NCBI GenBank assembly: GCA_905331475.1
Contig: CAJNYU010000405.1
Coordinates: 124,001 to 188,000, forward strand
Length of the DNA stretch: 64,000 bases
DNA from: Rotaria socialis
Taxonomy: Eukaryota > Rotifera > Eurotatoria > Philodinida > Philodinidae
Direction: 5' to 3'
This document shows, piece after piece, positions 38,185-50,001 of the stretch. Position 1 is the stretch's first letter, and the number at the start of each line of letters is the position of its first letter. The notes beneath the pieces were generated by a model. The model was not told where the DNA came from and searched no databases. It saw only the letters and a list, made by a program, of their open reading frames with translations. The position numbers were made by a program, and so were the translations under genes.

Positions 38185-39479
38185 CTAAAATGAAGAAAGG
38201 TCTTTTGAAGATGGAAATTTATGTCTCCATAAATCCCAAACAAGCCAAGGATTTCTTTCGTTGATATTTTTATTTGTCAAATCGAAATCAATATTTTTTA
38301 TACGTTTTAAATAATTATAGATAATAATAATTGGTAAAAATAAAGTACGATTATGATTTTCTGATGAAGAAAACATATTCTGTTTTTGAAAATTTTTATC
38401 TTGTTCAAATAATTCCGTTGTTTTTTGTAAATGAAACCAAGATCGATTACACAGTTGATATATGACATGACGACATTGTTCATTAGAAAATTGACCATTA
38501 AATATATCTTGTTGCGAAATATTGTGTTCAACAAGATAGGAAAGAGGAATTAAACAACGACGCTTATGTGCGTTATAGGGAATACCACGGACAACATTAA
38601 TAAGACCTTGGGAACGAGCTGAAAAAAAAAGAAAGAATTATCTTATAGTTTATTCAATAAAAGAAAAGTAGATTCATGTGTGATTGAATTTCTAAAATAT
38701 CATGCTGTTGCTAATCATGGAGAGACTCTTTTAAACTAGCTGATCGTAAACTAATTACTTATATCTAGTTGGGATTAGATCGTGCTTCTTTAGTTTGGCA
38801 ATGAGCTTAGTAATATGAAGCGAAAGTTAGAAAATACTGTTCTTCGATATTTAAAAGAGTGTTGAAGTTCATAGACTCCATGGCAAAAAAAACCAACCTT
38901 CTTCGAAAAAATTTAGCATCAAAATAAATATGAGCTCGTACCTAAATGTGATGCAATATGATCAGTATTTAATGATCTTTGTTTTGCTAATTCAAGTAAA
39001 AGATAATAAGCTGGTGTAATTGATTGTTCAAGATAATTTTCTAATTGTTCAATATCTGCAAATGGCATATCATTCAATGTTGTCTCTCGACTTTTAATTA
39101 ATCGATGAAACCACATTTTTGACACTTGATTATATTTTATCAGCAAGTCAATTTCACGTGCAACTGGATGATTAATTTTTTTGATTTCGTTCGTTTTTAA
39201 TGATAAATAAATTGAATCGATCGAGTCACGCCAAAACTGAAGTCTCATTTGTCCTATTTGTGAATTTGATACTTGATCCCGTACGGAAGCAAGTTCAACG
39301 TTTAATGCTCGTATAGCCATTGCTGGACGTTGAAGCGATGACGGTTTTAATAAGCCTGCGCATACAAAGTTTTCATAGTCAGCTTTTCGTACACTATTTA
39401 TACAATACGTATAATCATCCACAGGCTTTTTAGGCGTTTTTGTAACTGAAGAAGCAAAACGAACAGATCGAATTATCAT
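38185..39479 (-). CDS. NDUFAF6: NDUFAF6, complex I assembly factor (phytoene/squalene-synthase fold)
   Basis: Two exons, 39479-38942 and 38618-38185 (972 nt, 323 aa; human about 333). Basic N-terminus MIIRSVRFASSVTKTPKKP suits a mitochondrial presequence. Family blocks include DYENFVCAGLL, ALNVELASVRDQVS, IGQMRLQFWRDSIDSIY, HPVAREIDLLIK, IEQLENYLEQS, DHIASHLGARSQGLI, GIPYNAHKRRCLIPLSYL and IKNIDFDL. NDUFAF6 acts inside mitochondria in biogenesis of respiratory complex I (ND1 module) and keeps the isoprenoid-synthase fold but not the catalytic Asp-rich motifs. Its TAG stop is immediately followed by the RAE1 leader, so it appears to be the first cistron of a two-gene operon. Confidence 0.93.
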
Positions 39480-41903
39480 CCTGTTACTGTTGTCCGTTCG
39501 AATGAATAGAAAAATATAAACTATCTGAAAAAAGACGTAGAGCTTCTTGGTTTTCTATCACTCGAATCCACCGAATATACATCGACATTTTAAAAATTTT
39601 CAAGATTATGCAACACCGTATTTGTATTTTTTGCTTTATACAGGCAACAGCGGGAACTTCCCACTGAGAAATTCGATTGAAATGAAATTTTTATGTATTT
39701 TTGGTTTATTGGTAACAATAAATCACCCAGTTTTTCTTATAAACCCAAGTCAAATCAATAATGTGGTAGACAAAATGAATCATCTTACAAGAAAAAACCA
39801 ATAAAATAATGATCCTTACTTTACCGTAGTGCATGTGCAATATGTATCCCGCTTTTTATTGGTAACTTAACTAAACAAATCATAGTAAAACGGAATTTCC
39901 CGTTTGCATTTAAAAGAATGTCGTGTAAATCTGAGATGTTATACTGAACTGTTTCTCTAGCTCTTTATTTTGTATCTTTGATCGCTCTTTCATAGCAAAC
40001 TTGAATTTAACCGAGATTTGACATTTCACATGCACGACTTTTTATGTTAGATTTTCAATCTTCCAATGAATTGGAATATATTGTTTTGAAAATAAAAATA
40101 TTATGACACTGATTCTATGACAGACCGAAGACGAATTGGAAACCATGCATATTTATTGCTATGCATAAGAATCTGGAAGGTTGATTCAATATTGTAATTT
40201 TTTTAGATCAATTCAATCTTACTCAAATATTCCAGAGTTTTCTTACAGTGTCAAGATTATTCGGTACGATTTATTTCTTTTTTACATTAATAATATGAAA
40301 AATAAATGTGGAAACATCGGATTTGCATCCGATCGTTATGTGTACTGCAAAAACTGAGTCGATTTATGTATGTTGTGAATGATACTGAAAAAAGGTTTTT
40401 TTTTGAAAAAATCCCTGTACTCCCCCTCAGGGATAGTCTGATAAAAAATGACAGTTTTTTCGATAACTCAGTCATTTCTTGACGAATCCTTCTCATCTTC
40501 GAACTCGACCTAGATATTGATAAGACAATTGTGTGCACAAAATTTTAAATCAATTGAATGTAATTGTGAAGAGCTATCGAATAAACGGACGGACGGACGG
40601 ACACACTGACCGATTTTAGTAGTGTTCTCACTTTTTGAGTACACAAAAATGATAGTGTAACTTTTACATAATTCTCTTAGTTAAAATGGATGCAACTAAT
40701 TCCTATGCGGCATTGCCTAAGGAAGGATTGCTCCATTGTTTTTAATTCTTTGTGATGCGTATCGCTTCATCAATCGGAAAAAATACATTTTTTTAAAGTA
40801 GTTTTTAATTTATATTCTTGTACTAATGATTCTCGTCTTACGCAGTCTTTGAAGCAAAAAGAAAACCTTGAAAAATTACTTAAAGAAGCACTCATTTTTG
40901 ATTGAACATACATCAGATAAGTGCTCTATTGTCAAGTTGAATGTGCTTAGCTTCAATAAAATGCATGTCACTAAATTGACGTAACAAATAAATGCGGGTA
41001 ACATTAATCAAAGAGTTACAAACGAGAAAATATTTTCAGTATGTAATCACTTAAAAATTTCAAGCAGTTTAGTATGACTGTAGATAAATTGTGATTCTGT
41101 TTAATATCAGAATATAATGTGACAGATAGATAGAGAGAGAGAGAGATATGGAACGTTGGCTTTTTTCGATTCATTATAATTTGAATGTCTATGAATGTGT
41201 TCATCTTCATTGCACTGCCGATAGGATACATGCCGATTATGCTTTGTATAATTGCAAAACATTTTACTCTTGTAAAGTGCGACAAAGTTTTATTAAATAT
41301 GGCAGAAATATAACATTTTTATAAATGTCGTAGTTAACGAATTCATAGGTTTTTCTTTTCGTTTGATACATCGTATATGCACTTTGTTATGCACATCGGT
41401 GAAACTGACTTACGTTTTGTTTATGGCATCTGTTTTATAAAAAAAACGAACAATAAGACAAAATTTTAACATCTGATTATTGCGATTTTAATGATTCTAT
41501 TTTGTTTTTGTTGATTGCCATTGAGAATATTTTGATGAAAATAACTCGTGATGATACACAAATGAGAAAGTACACAATAATGGTGATATTCAAAATGAAT
41601 TCATCAAGTTGAATTGGTTATGAAATATTTCAGATTTGATTATCAAAGTCAAATACTTGCGGACAGCATCGCGTCGAATTACTATGAGGATAAATCATTT
41701 TAGTATTAGAACAGTTAATGTTTTCATCGATAAATATTATCATTCGATCTGAGTATGACAATTTTAACTACTTACCGGATTCAATATATTGCAATGAGCA
41801 TCTCTATCGATTCATTTCATGTTAATGTTTCATCTAATTTTTTATCATCTATTCGAGAGTTTATTCATTTATTAATTTCCAACGAGAGACACATGAGTAG
41901 ATA
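39480..41903. other. Intergenic; contains a (GGAC)n-bearing repeat-like segment
   Basis: About 2.4 kb. Positions 40280-40660 look like a dispersed repeat: poly-T/poly-A stretches, CCCCCTCAGGGA, and a GGAC tandem (40587-40602) followed by ACACACTGACCGATTTT. A GA microsatellite lies at 41133-41149. No supported gene. Confidence 0.35.
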
Positions 41904-44067
41904 TTAGACTTCAATATTTGAGAAGATTTCTTCAAAAATCTCATTTTTCCAAGCATCCGTACAGACAAACCAAATATTACTGAAAGCCTGCCGAATGGGT
42001 CCATTGGAGCCCATCATCTTTGATTGAAGTATTTCTCGAAATAACTTGGCAATATCTTGAACATCGTTTCCAAATGCACCTGTTCCTATTGGTCCAAGCA
42101 AGAGATATGTATTAGAGCCGGCACCCTTTGTATTGGCTACGGCTGCTGCGATGAATGCATGAAACTTGGCCAAAGTCTTTTCTTTCCACTGAAATAGTCA
42201 AAAATATTGCACACTCATCATATTTAGTTGAGCCCGCTAGTTAGGAAACAGTATCATCTGCCATTGAAGTGCACGTCGAAAAATAGACAACAATGTTTTA
42301 TCCTTTCTCAGTGTAAAAAAATCTTGTTAGGATGACATTTATCGGATTAATACCGTTCAAAAAATCTGCTAATGGCAATATTTCCTGTGCATCATCAAAT
42401 ATAAAATTATTCACTTGTTTTCTTCGTAAGATAGATTAAACTAAATCTCTAAAATAGCTGGTTAATAACTCAATATTATTCATGCAAAATCTACTGAAGA
42501 ATCCATTATTCACAATTGCTTACTTCAGTCTTATTCTTTGGATTGCGATAAAGTTCCGCTGCGCCAATACAATAACAGTTGGCAACCAACATATCAGTAA
42601 GACGCCGCTCTTGAGTATCTCTATGAAAGAAACAAATGTTGCGTACATAGGCTAGACCAAACTCGGGTATAGCATAGCCACCACCCATTCGTCCGTATTT
42701 AAGATCGAGCAACGATCGATAGGCATCTGAATTGTATAGAATAATTTCTTCTTGAGTCCCTAGGATGGAAATAGTAATTGTGAATAATTCAATATCGTTT
42801 CCGAAAAAATTATGGGAATATAAAAAAAACCAACTCAATGAGTATATCTAAAATATAACAATACATACATGCTCTTATTAAATAGCCACCTCCAGGTGAT
42901 TGTTCATCCTAAATAGTGAAGGAATAGAAGGTTTTAGCAGTGTATACTAAAACTTACTGCAAAACTCAGTAGAATAATTTGTGCATCTTTCGGTACATCG
43001 AAAACAGCTTTTTCTATGCCTTTGGTGACATAAGTAATCTTTCCATGGTGATTTCGCTGCCAAACAGGATGTTGACGAAGAGCTTCGACAGCATCAACAT
43101 CCGATGGATCATATAATGGCTGTAAGAATTTCTCTAGTTGTGATTCAGCTTTTGGACAAAGCTGTTCCAGTTGTTCGGCATTCCAATATAACTTCAGTTC
43201 ATCGGATTGAAAACCATTTGGACGAGTACAATCCATGTACAATCGCGATCGTTCTATATCAGGATGTGACTGAGAGAAAACAGCATATAGATTATGAATA
43301 TAGCATGTCGATATTCATGCTTGTGGACTCAGTGATAGCGAATTAATCATTCAATGAATTCTATGGTTTATTTTCACGAGAAAGATTATTCAGAGCACTA
43401 ATGTGTATATCAAGAATATCTATTTATGAAACTTCGTGTGCTGAATAATTTGAGTTCAGCGTCGACCTACTCTTGGTTATATTTTATGTTGTCTAAAATG
43501 TGATGGAATACTAGATTTGAGTAGTGAAATAATGCACTATTGTACGTCATTACAATCAATACAGAAACTTACCACACTGATAGTCAATTCGTATTACGGC
43601 TTGGTTTTATGGCCACCATAGTATGTCCATGTATCATCTACTTTGTCAGCAGTCATCTTTTGGTATGTTTCACGAAGTTCATTCCAATTTGGTTCTCGAC
43701 AAGTACCATCACGATCTTCATACACAAGCCATTGGCGAATTTCATCGAGTTTTCGAGTGATTTGGTCGCTTATCTCGTCTCTTGTATTTGCAATTTCTTT
43801 TAATTCTTCGAGTCTTTTATTTAGTGCCAGTAAAAAAGCAAGTAAAGTACGACGACTATGATTCCAATCAATTCTTTCTTGATTCGATACAGCACAAAGA
43901 ATAGAACATAGGAGGAATTTGGTGAGTGATGCTACAGGTATATAGACGGCTAACGGGTCAGGCATTGTTTGATAAGTGAAATTGAAGTGATCTGTAGTAG
44001 AATATGATTGTAGATTTGTGTCTAATGAAGAATCACCAAATGTGGTTGATCTATCTGATTCTTCCAT
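41904..44067 (-). CDS. Microbial-type poly(ADP-ribose) glycohydrolase macro-domain protein, possibly disrupted
   Basis: Five exons: 44067-43573, 43269-42958, 42908-42869, 42759-42524, 42188-41904 (456 codons including the internal and terminal stops). The PARG signature GGG-X7-QEE is complete across exons 3 and 4 (GGGYLIRAWTQEE), preceded by IILLSFADEQSP and followed by YGRMGGGYAIPEFG and LLLGPIGTGAFGNDV, as in the DUF2263/TIGR02452 macro-domain family that removes ADP-ribose chains. The N-terminal 160 residues are unrecognised. A TAA (43596-43594, codon 158) interrupts exon 1 if the strong GTAAGT donor at 43572 is used. A GTAGAT donor after MTADK would be phase-compatible and skip the stop at the cost of 21 codons. 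So either splicing avoids it or this copy is losing function. A TTTTAG acceptor lies 13 nt before the ATG. Confidence 0.78.
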
Positions 44068-45931
44068 GCTAACGTGAAATCTAAAAGAATTTTTTTATTG
44101 TTAAATTTTTTCCAACAAAAATCCTGTTCCGAAATATCACGCACTAGAATGGTTGTAGTACATGATGCCACTCAGTGCGCTTACTTATCATCAGCAATAT
44201 CCTGAGCTGAAACTATCATAAGTTATATTCATTTGTAAAGAAACTTACTCGGATAAAAATATTGCGAGATTTTAACCAATACAAACTACTTTATTGACGT
44301 TTATGAAAGTCATTTGTATCGAGAGTCGATTGTTACTTTTTCATTTCTCTTTCGTTCTGTTTGTTACTCACCATCTTACTCATTATGCCGGCATTATTAT
44401 ACACAGTGCTACAGAAATTACCTTGGATTTATACTAATAGCGATGTGAATGAATAATCGCGAAATATGAAGAATGATGATTGCAAATTGTATGAAATTAT
44501 TATACTGAATAAAAGTTCTTGTCGGGATCAGAAGCATCGCATGTAAGTTTTGTGCCGGCTGGATGGGCAATACAACGTTTAACGATATTTGCTCAATAGA
44601 AAATTGCAATAGATTCAATTTGTAAATCTTCAACGCCAATGAATCGTTACGTTTTTTTTTCATTCATCAACAAAATGAATGGATATATTTGAAAAGAAAA
44701 AACATTCTTTCCTTATTTGTTGATTTTATAAATGCATGTATGACGACTTGTTTATCTTTACTGGACACTTCAAAATATATATAAATTATGCAGCAATAAA
44801 CAGATAATCGATCGGTGAGATAAATGTTCATTTCAAAGGAAAAAGTGTCATTCATTCAAGTCAAAAATGAATTCTTTTCCCGTTCTGCCTATAGCTAACA
44901 AAAGACAAACGATATAACCGTAAGTCAGCGTGCGTATACTAAATACATATCGAGTTCTTGTCGTCGCCGTTCAGAAAAGATATTCATGCATACACAACAC
45001 GTTCCATGCTATACAAAACTTTACAAGCACCAAATATGAGTCATTTTCATTTTCCACATTCCTTCTTTTGCAACGAATTATTGAAAACAAACTTCTTACC
45101 AGCTCCTTGACATTCTTCACGTGTCAACATAAAATATATGAAAACTTTCCCTTAGATCATAACCGATTTTGGGCACCTCACCTTAATGGAAATTTTCTGA
45201 TCATTGTTTTAACTTAATTCAAACATAATCTAACTGATTATGAAATTTTCCTACGCCCTTAGTATCGTCCAAAATCATTTTTCTCTTATCATCTATATAT
45301 CTATATGATCATCTTAGATCACATATGAAAGTATTTTTCTTCTATAGGAAGGATGATCTTTCATTTATTTAAACCGTTTTTCCCAACGTATTTTTCATGT
45401 TTCTACTGCATATTCATTTTACAGTGGTGTGAGGTTGTCATAGGAATGATATATTTTGGTTTCGGTTTATTTGTTTGGCGCGTTTATCGCAAGTTAAGTT
45501 TTTAGACATTTTTGACCTGAACGTCATTTTTCCGGTTTAAATGAGCATTTATGTCACCGATCAGATATTTGTCTAATCCTCATCTAAGTCGGCGTACGAT
45601 CGCGGCCACAACAACCATATTTATACAGATATCTACACTTATAGTTGTAATTTCAAGGTTCAAATGAATTACGTCAACCAACAACAAAGTATATGTCGAA
45701 ACCTGCGTACATTTGCCTAGATTCCCTTTTCTTTTCACCGAAAGACGACGGCTTGGACTTTATCATTTCGGTGTATTGTTCGAGTCGATAGAATTTGATA
45801 ATGACGGCAAGATAAATGCCTTCTAGTGACGATATACGTGTGTTTTACTCTAAGTGGAAAGAAAAACATGAATCGACCATGTCTGGATGATAAATATTAA
45901 CCGTGAATAATAGTGCGTCTGATACCGACTG
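44068..45931. other. Divergent intergenic region between the PARG-like and Mx genes
   Basis: About 1.9 kb shared upstream space for the two divergent genes. No gene recognised. The Mx core promoter is listed separately. Confidence 0.4.
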
Positions 45932-45940
45932 TATATAAAG
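45932..45940 (+). promoter_or_regulatory. TATA box of the Mx-like gene
   Basis: TATATAAAG, an almost perfect TATA element. It lies about 75 bp before a GTAAG donor (46016), leaving room for a short non-coding first exon starting near 45965-45970. Confidence 0.6.
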
Positions 45941-46015
45941 ACGGCCATGTTTCTTAGTTCTAACAATTCAGTATTGCATGATCTTAAGTTTTATACTATC
46001 ATTTTCGCAGCAAAG

Positions 46016-46530
46016 GTAAGCCAGTCACTGTTAATAACAAAATCATTTAATTTGAGACGTTTAACTTAAGCTAAATATCTGTATACGTCAAGCGTATATC
46101 AATTTCATCTAATTTATGTTGTAAGTCTATGTATCGGATCGGATACCGTGAAAGTTATCGTTGTCAGTAGCGAAGATATGATTGAAGTTGGCATTTTTTC
46201 CAAGCACTATCAACAGTGTTTGAGACTTGAGATAAAGAGAAGTTCCTTAATAAAATAGTAATATTTGCAGCTGATATGCAACTTCATTTGTTCACATCTA
46301 TTTAGCTGCTACATGTGAAATTCAATGTAATGCGCCTAGGTTTGCAGTCAATGGATATTTTCTTTAACGAATTTCTAATATGCAGCCTTGAAAAATACTT
46401 CTGTAATTAGCTAGTGCTTCACCAATATCACTATTGCGAATGAGTGCTATGTTACATTTCATGAACTATATATGCTAATATTAGCGTCTTCTGACCTGTC
46501 CAATATGAAGATCTTCTTTAATTTTTGTAG
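46016..46530 (+). other. 5'UTR intron of the Mx-like gene
   Basis: Donor CAAAG|GTAAGCC and acceptor TTTTTGTAG bound a 515-nt intron; the start codon follows 22 nt later. Together with the TATA box this defines a conventional, not trans-spliced, 5' end. Confidence 0.6.
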
Positions 46531-46552
46531 TATATTCAACAAATAAAAAGCA

Positions 46553-48757
46553 ATGGAGTCATTTACACACGCTTATGATGAAAAGATTCGTCCACTAATG
46601 GATAGAATTGATCAGGCACGATCATTGCTATCCTCAAACAATGATGGTATTAAATTTCCGACTGTTGTTGTCGTTGGAGATCAATCAAGTGGAAAATCGA
46701 CATTATTGGAAGCATTATCGTTAGTTGAACTGCCCAAAGGTTCTGGTATTGTTACTAGATGTCCATTGGTATTAAGATTACGAAAAGCAAATGCAAGAAA
46801 AGTATATCGATTGGAAGATAATAATAAAAAAATCCTACTAGACGAAACCAAATTGAATATCTTACAATACATTGAAGAAGAGACGTCGAAGTTAGCGGGT
46901 AACCAGAAAAATGTCGTTCATGCTCCAATTGAATTGCAAGTAGAAGATCCTCAAGTACGCGATTTGACTGTAGTTGATCTACCTGGTATAGCACGAAATC
47001 CAATTGCCGATCAGCCCAAAGATATCCATGAACAGACAACAGATTTAATTCGTAAGTTTATTAAACAAGAAGGTAGTGTCATACTGTGTGTCTTTCCGGC
47101 TAATGTCGATGTTGCAACAGTTGAATCATTCACATTAGCACGAGAAGTTGACCCGAAGGGTATTCGAACGATCGGGGTTATTACTAAATCGGATCTTGCT
47201 CCGAATCATGATGCGCTGGCTCAACAGTTACTGATGGAGAGACCCGATGTTCTTCATTTGAAATTAGGTTTTGTTGCGGTTCGCAATCGTAGTACAGATG
47301 AAAAACTAAGTTTATCTGAAGCACGAAAACGTGAAAAAGAATTCTTTAGTAAACACCCCATTGGAGCTATGGTAGGATCTCATTGTCTAGGCATTGATGC
47401 ATTAATCAATCGTTTAGCTGATCTATATGCTGATCGCGTCCAGGATACATTTCCCAAAATGCGAGATGAGGTACATAGGAAATTAAAAGAAGTTTGTGAG
47501 CAATTATCAAAACTACCACCGAATCTCGAAACAGCGTCAGCACGCTTAGCCAAATATCATGAATTGGCAGATTTCTATGTCGAAAATATTCTTCGAGTAC
47601 GGTTTACTAGTTCAAACGATGGTCAACGTGCGAGTATGGTCAATATTCTACACAGTAATTTTAAGAAATTTGAAGGTATCGTTCAACATCAAAGTCGTGA
47701 ATTTGATTCAACAAACTATCTTGCGAAACTTCAAGTTGCCATGTCGGCATGTTTTGGTGAACAACTACCGAATTTTTTACCTTATCCAGTGTTGAAAGGT
47801 CTCATATGTGAGAAGTTGGGTCAACTTTGGTAGGCAGCCGAGATACTTATCAAAGAATGTTTCCAAATGACCTTCCGTGTTTTATCAGAACACGATGAGA
47901 AGGCATGTAGCGATAATATTTTATTGCTAAAACTTTTACCATTCTTTCGTGATCTGCTTCAATCATATCTAAATTATAAACGACAAATAGTGTATGATCA
48001 ATTACAAGAACTAATTCGATTAGAAAAACAAGATCCATATACAATCAACCACTGCTATACTACTACTATCAAAAACTTTGAAATGCAAAGAACTGAAGAA
48101 AAATTGCCAAAATCAAGTTCAAAAAATGACTCTTCCGGAGAGGCCACAGACGAAGATGACGAATTAATGTTTAAAAGTAGTTCAAATGATGATGAAGCGG
48201 TACAAGATATGTTGACTAGCATCCGCGTATATTGGAAACTATTATTGCAACGTTTCATTGATTATGCTGCATTATCGATACGTGCTGGGTGTGTCTTCGA
48301 CATATGTCCTGACATACGAAAACGTTTCAGACAAGTTCCTACGGAACAAGTCGATTTCGTCGATGCTTATCTAATGGAGGATGCTTTCGTTCGAACCAAA
48401 AGACAACAGTTACAACAAGCTAGAGAACGATTAAAGAAAGTAGATGCAATTCTTGGTGGAAGTAGTTCCACAATTTATGGCAATGATGCATCGGAAGATT
48501 CAATAGAAATTAGAAATCCTTCATTCATGACTTTAGATCAATTGGAAGAACGTGTTCTATTAGAAAATATTGATGAAGCTTCACCTCCTCCTAATACCAA
48601 TTCAACCAATCGATTATTTCAGTTTGGCCAATTAGTAACTTCGGCTCCGACAACCTTTAATCTAACTTCAGATAGACCAATCAACAACTTCGACTTCTCC
48701 ATGGGGCGCCCTACCTTCAAGCATAGAGAAGCAAAAGTTAACATGAAAAGAAAATGA
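46553..48757 (+). CDS. Mx/dynamin-family large GTPase with an in-frame TAG
   Basis: One uninterrupted coding exon of 735 codons except for TAG at 47831-47833 (codon 427). GTPase motifs are complete: P-loop GDQSSGKS (42-49), the Thr of switch I in GIVTRCP, DLPG (142-145) and TKSD (211-214). The Mx-like signatures ANVDVATVES and AREVDPKGIRTIG follow. The stalk continues to LPNFLPYPVLKGLI and the GTPase effector domain lies around SIRVYWKLLLQRFIDYAALS to DAYLMEDAFVRTKRQQ, so homology runs straight across the TAG. Proteins of this family self-assemble on membranes or nucleoprotein; vertebrate Mx proteins restrict viruses. Without readthrough the product would be the GTPase plus part of the stalk (426 aa). 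A chance 13- or 26-nt intron around the TAG is too short to be credible. It may be a recent nonsense mutation, readthrough, or a base error. The C-terminal tail after the effector domain is extended and low in complexity. Confidence 0.88.
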
Positions 48758-50001
48758 ATCAACAAGCAATAGCAAAAAAAGACGCATAATTGCTGATAAT
48801 TTAATTAGTTCGGAAGTTAAAAAGTTGAAGTTGTCTAAAATTCCCGGGTTAGATTCATTTACGTGAAATAAAAGTCACGGCAAGGATTTGATTTATTCGA
48901 AAATAAAACATATAGACATTCTTTCAGAAAATGATCAAACATCAATTATTCATTTAGATCCATAACATGTATGTTCGAAACCTATTGAACGAACTCTGTG
49001 TGATTACAGTACATTCATAGTAATCAACTACAGTTTGAGAGTTTACTATAAAAGAGCTCGTTTTTAGATAAATTCGTTTCTTCAAAAATTTTAAATCAAT
49101 AAGGAATCTGCAAGATTTCTAAGACAAATAAATCTAATGTCTTTATTATAGATGACACAATGCCATAATACCCATCGAGTTCATATTGGCATAGTGCCGC
49201 TACAGTAACGACTATGATATCCTACGATATACCTATATGTTATAAGTTGAGGAATTTGAGTTTTTTGGTGTACTATCCTAAATCGTAATGCACCGCATGT
49301 GTAAGGGTATGGGTATGGGTGGGTATATGTGAAGTGGATATTGAGAACCAGACACTCATACTTGCACCCACAGTCACACATACACTCACACCCACCCCCA
49401 CCCCCAAAAAGACATAAGATCTTGGTTAATACGAGACCGAAAAAAATTGTAAACTATTCCACAAAGAAATGTCACAGCAAATCTTTTCTAAGTAATCTTT
49501 CATCTATGTCAATAATTTATTCAAAAAAAAGGCTTGAATCTGCTATCAAACTTCAAAGAAGAAAGTGGATGGTTTCTACAGTTCCATATTTTAACACCTG
49601 TAAGAACATTTCTTTTTCTCGCTAGTTTACTGTAAGATAATATCATATATAATTACTTTATTGAGATAAATATGTGTTTGATTTAAAAAGAAAATAATCT
49701 CAGGAATACAAAACAAAAATGCTCAGTCTGACAAAAAAAATATATATAATCTACTATTCTTCTCGTTGAAATCGTAGCTAATAAGTTTCATTCAAGCTAA
49801 AAATTTTAAACTCAATTTTTATTCGAAATAGAAACATCTCTGATCACACTGCCTGAATATTTACTTAATTCATACTGTTTATGTAATTTTCAAGTTTTGT
49901 TTTTCCATTATTCAACTTTTTACAACACACAAAAGATTTCGACAAGCAAACAGACACTCATATATAAATCGAAAAGAAAATTATTTAGAAAAAGAAAAAA
50001 A
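48758..50001. other. Convergent intergenic region with GT/CA-rich segment
   Basis: Lies between the 3' ends of the Mx-like gene and ATG5. Positions 49289-49410 hold GGGTATGGGTATGGGTGGG followed by CA- and CCCAC-rich sequence, an imperfect inverted pair. AATAAA occurs at 48868-48873 for the Mx mRNA side. No gene. Confidence 0.4.

Noticed and set aside
39547..39804. 85-codon plus-strand frame upstream of NDUFAF6
   Set aside because: No domain and no coding-like composition; probably promoter or leader region.
40580..40605. GGAC tandem as a regulatory array
   Set aside because: Only about four units, within a segment that looks like a dispersed repeat; nothing ties it to a gene.
42506..42838. 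Separate 110-codon gene beginning MSWFFLYS
   Set aside because: It is exon 4 of the PARG-like gene read back into its intron; the splice acceptor at 42760 explains it.
45840..45880. GGAAAGAAAAAC as an interferon-type response element before the Mx-like gene
   Set aside because: Does not match the GAAANNGAAA spacing and invertebrates lack the vertebrate interferon pathway.
47831..47860. Very short intron removing the TAG in the Mx-like gene
   Set aside because: GT...AG pairs here span only about 13-26 nt, below any credible intron length, and would delete conserved stalk residues.
41904..48757. Alternative genetic code in which TAG/TAA are sense codons
   Set aside because: Other genes in the window end normally with TAA, TAG or TGA at the expected family length (ATG5, RAE1, NDUFAF6, CNG, Ppd).
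49289..49410. GGGTATGGGTATGGGTGGG and CCCAC-rich run as an interstitial telomere repeat
   Set aside because: The units are irregular and do not form a tandem of the bdelloid TGTGGG type; treated as simple GT-rich sequence.
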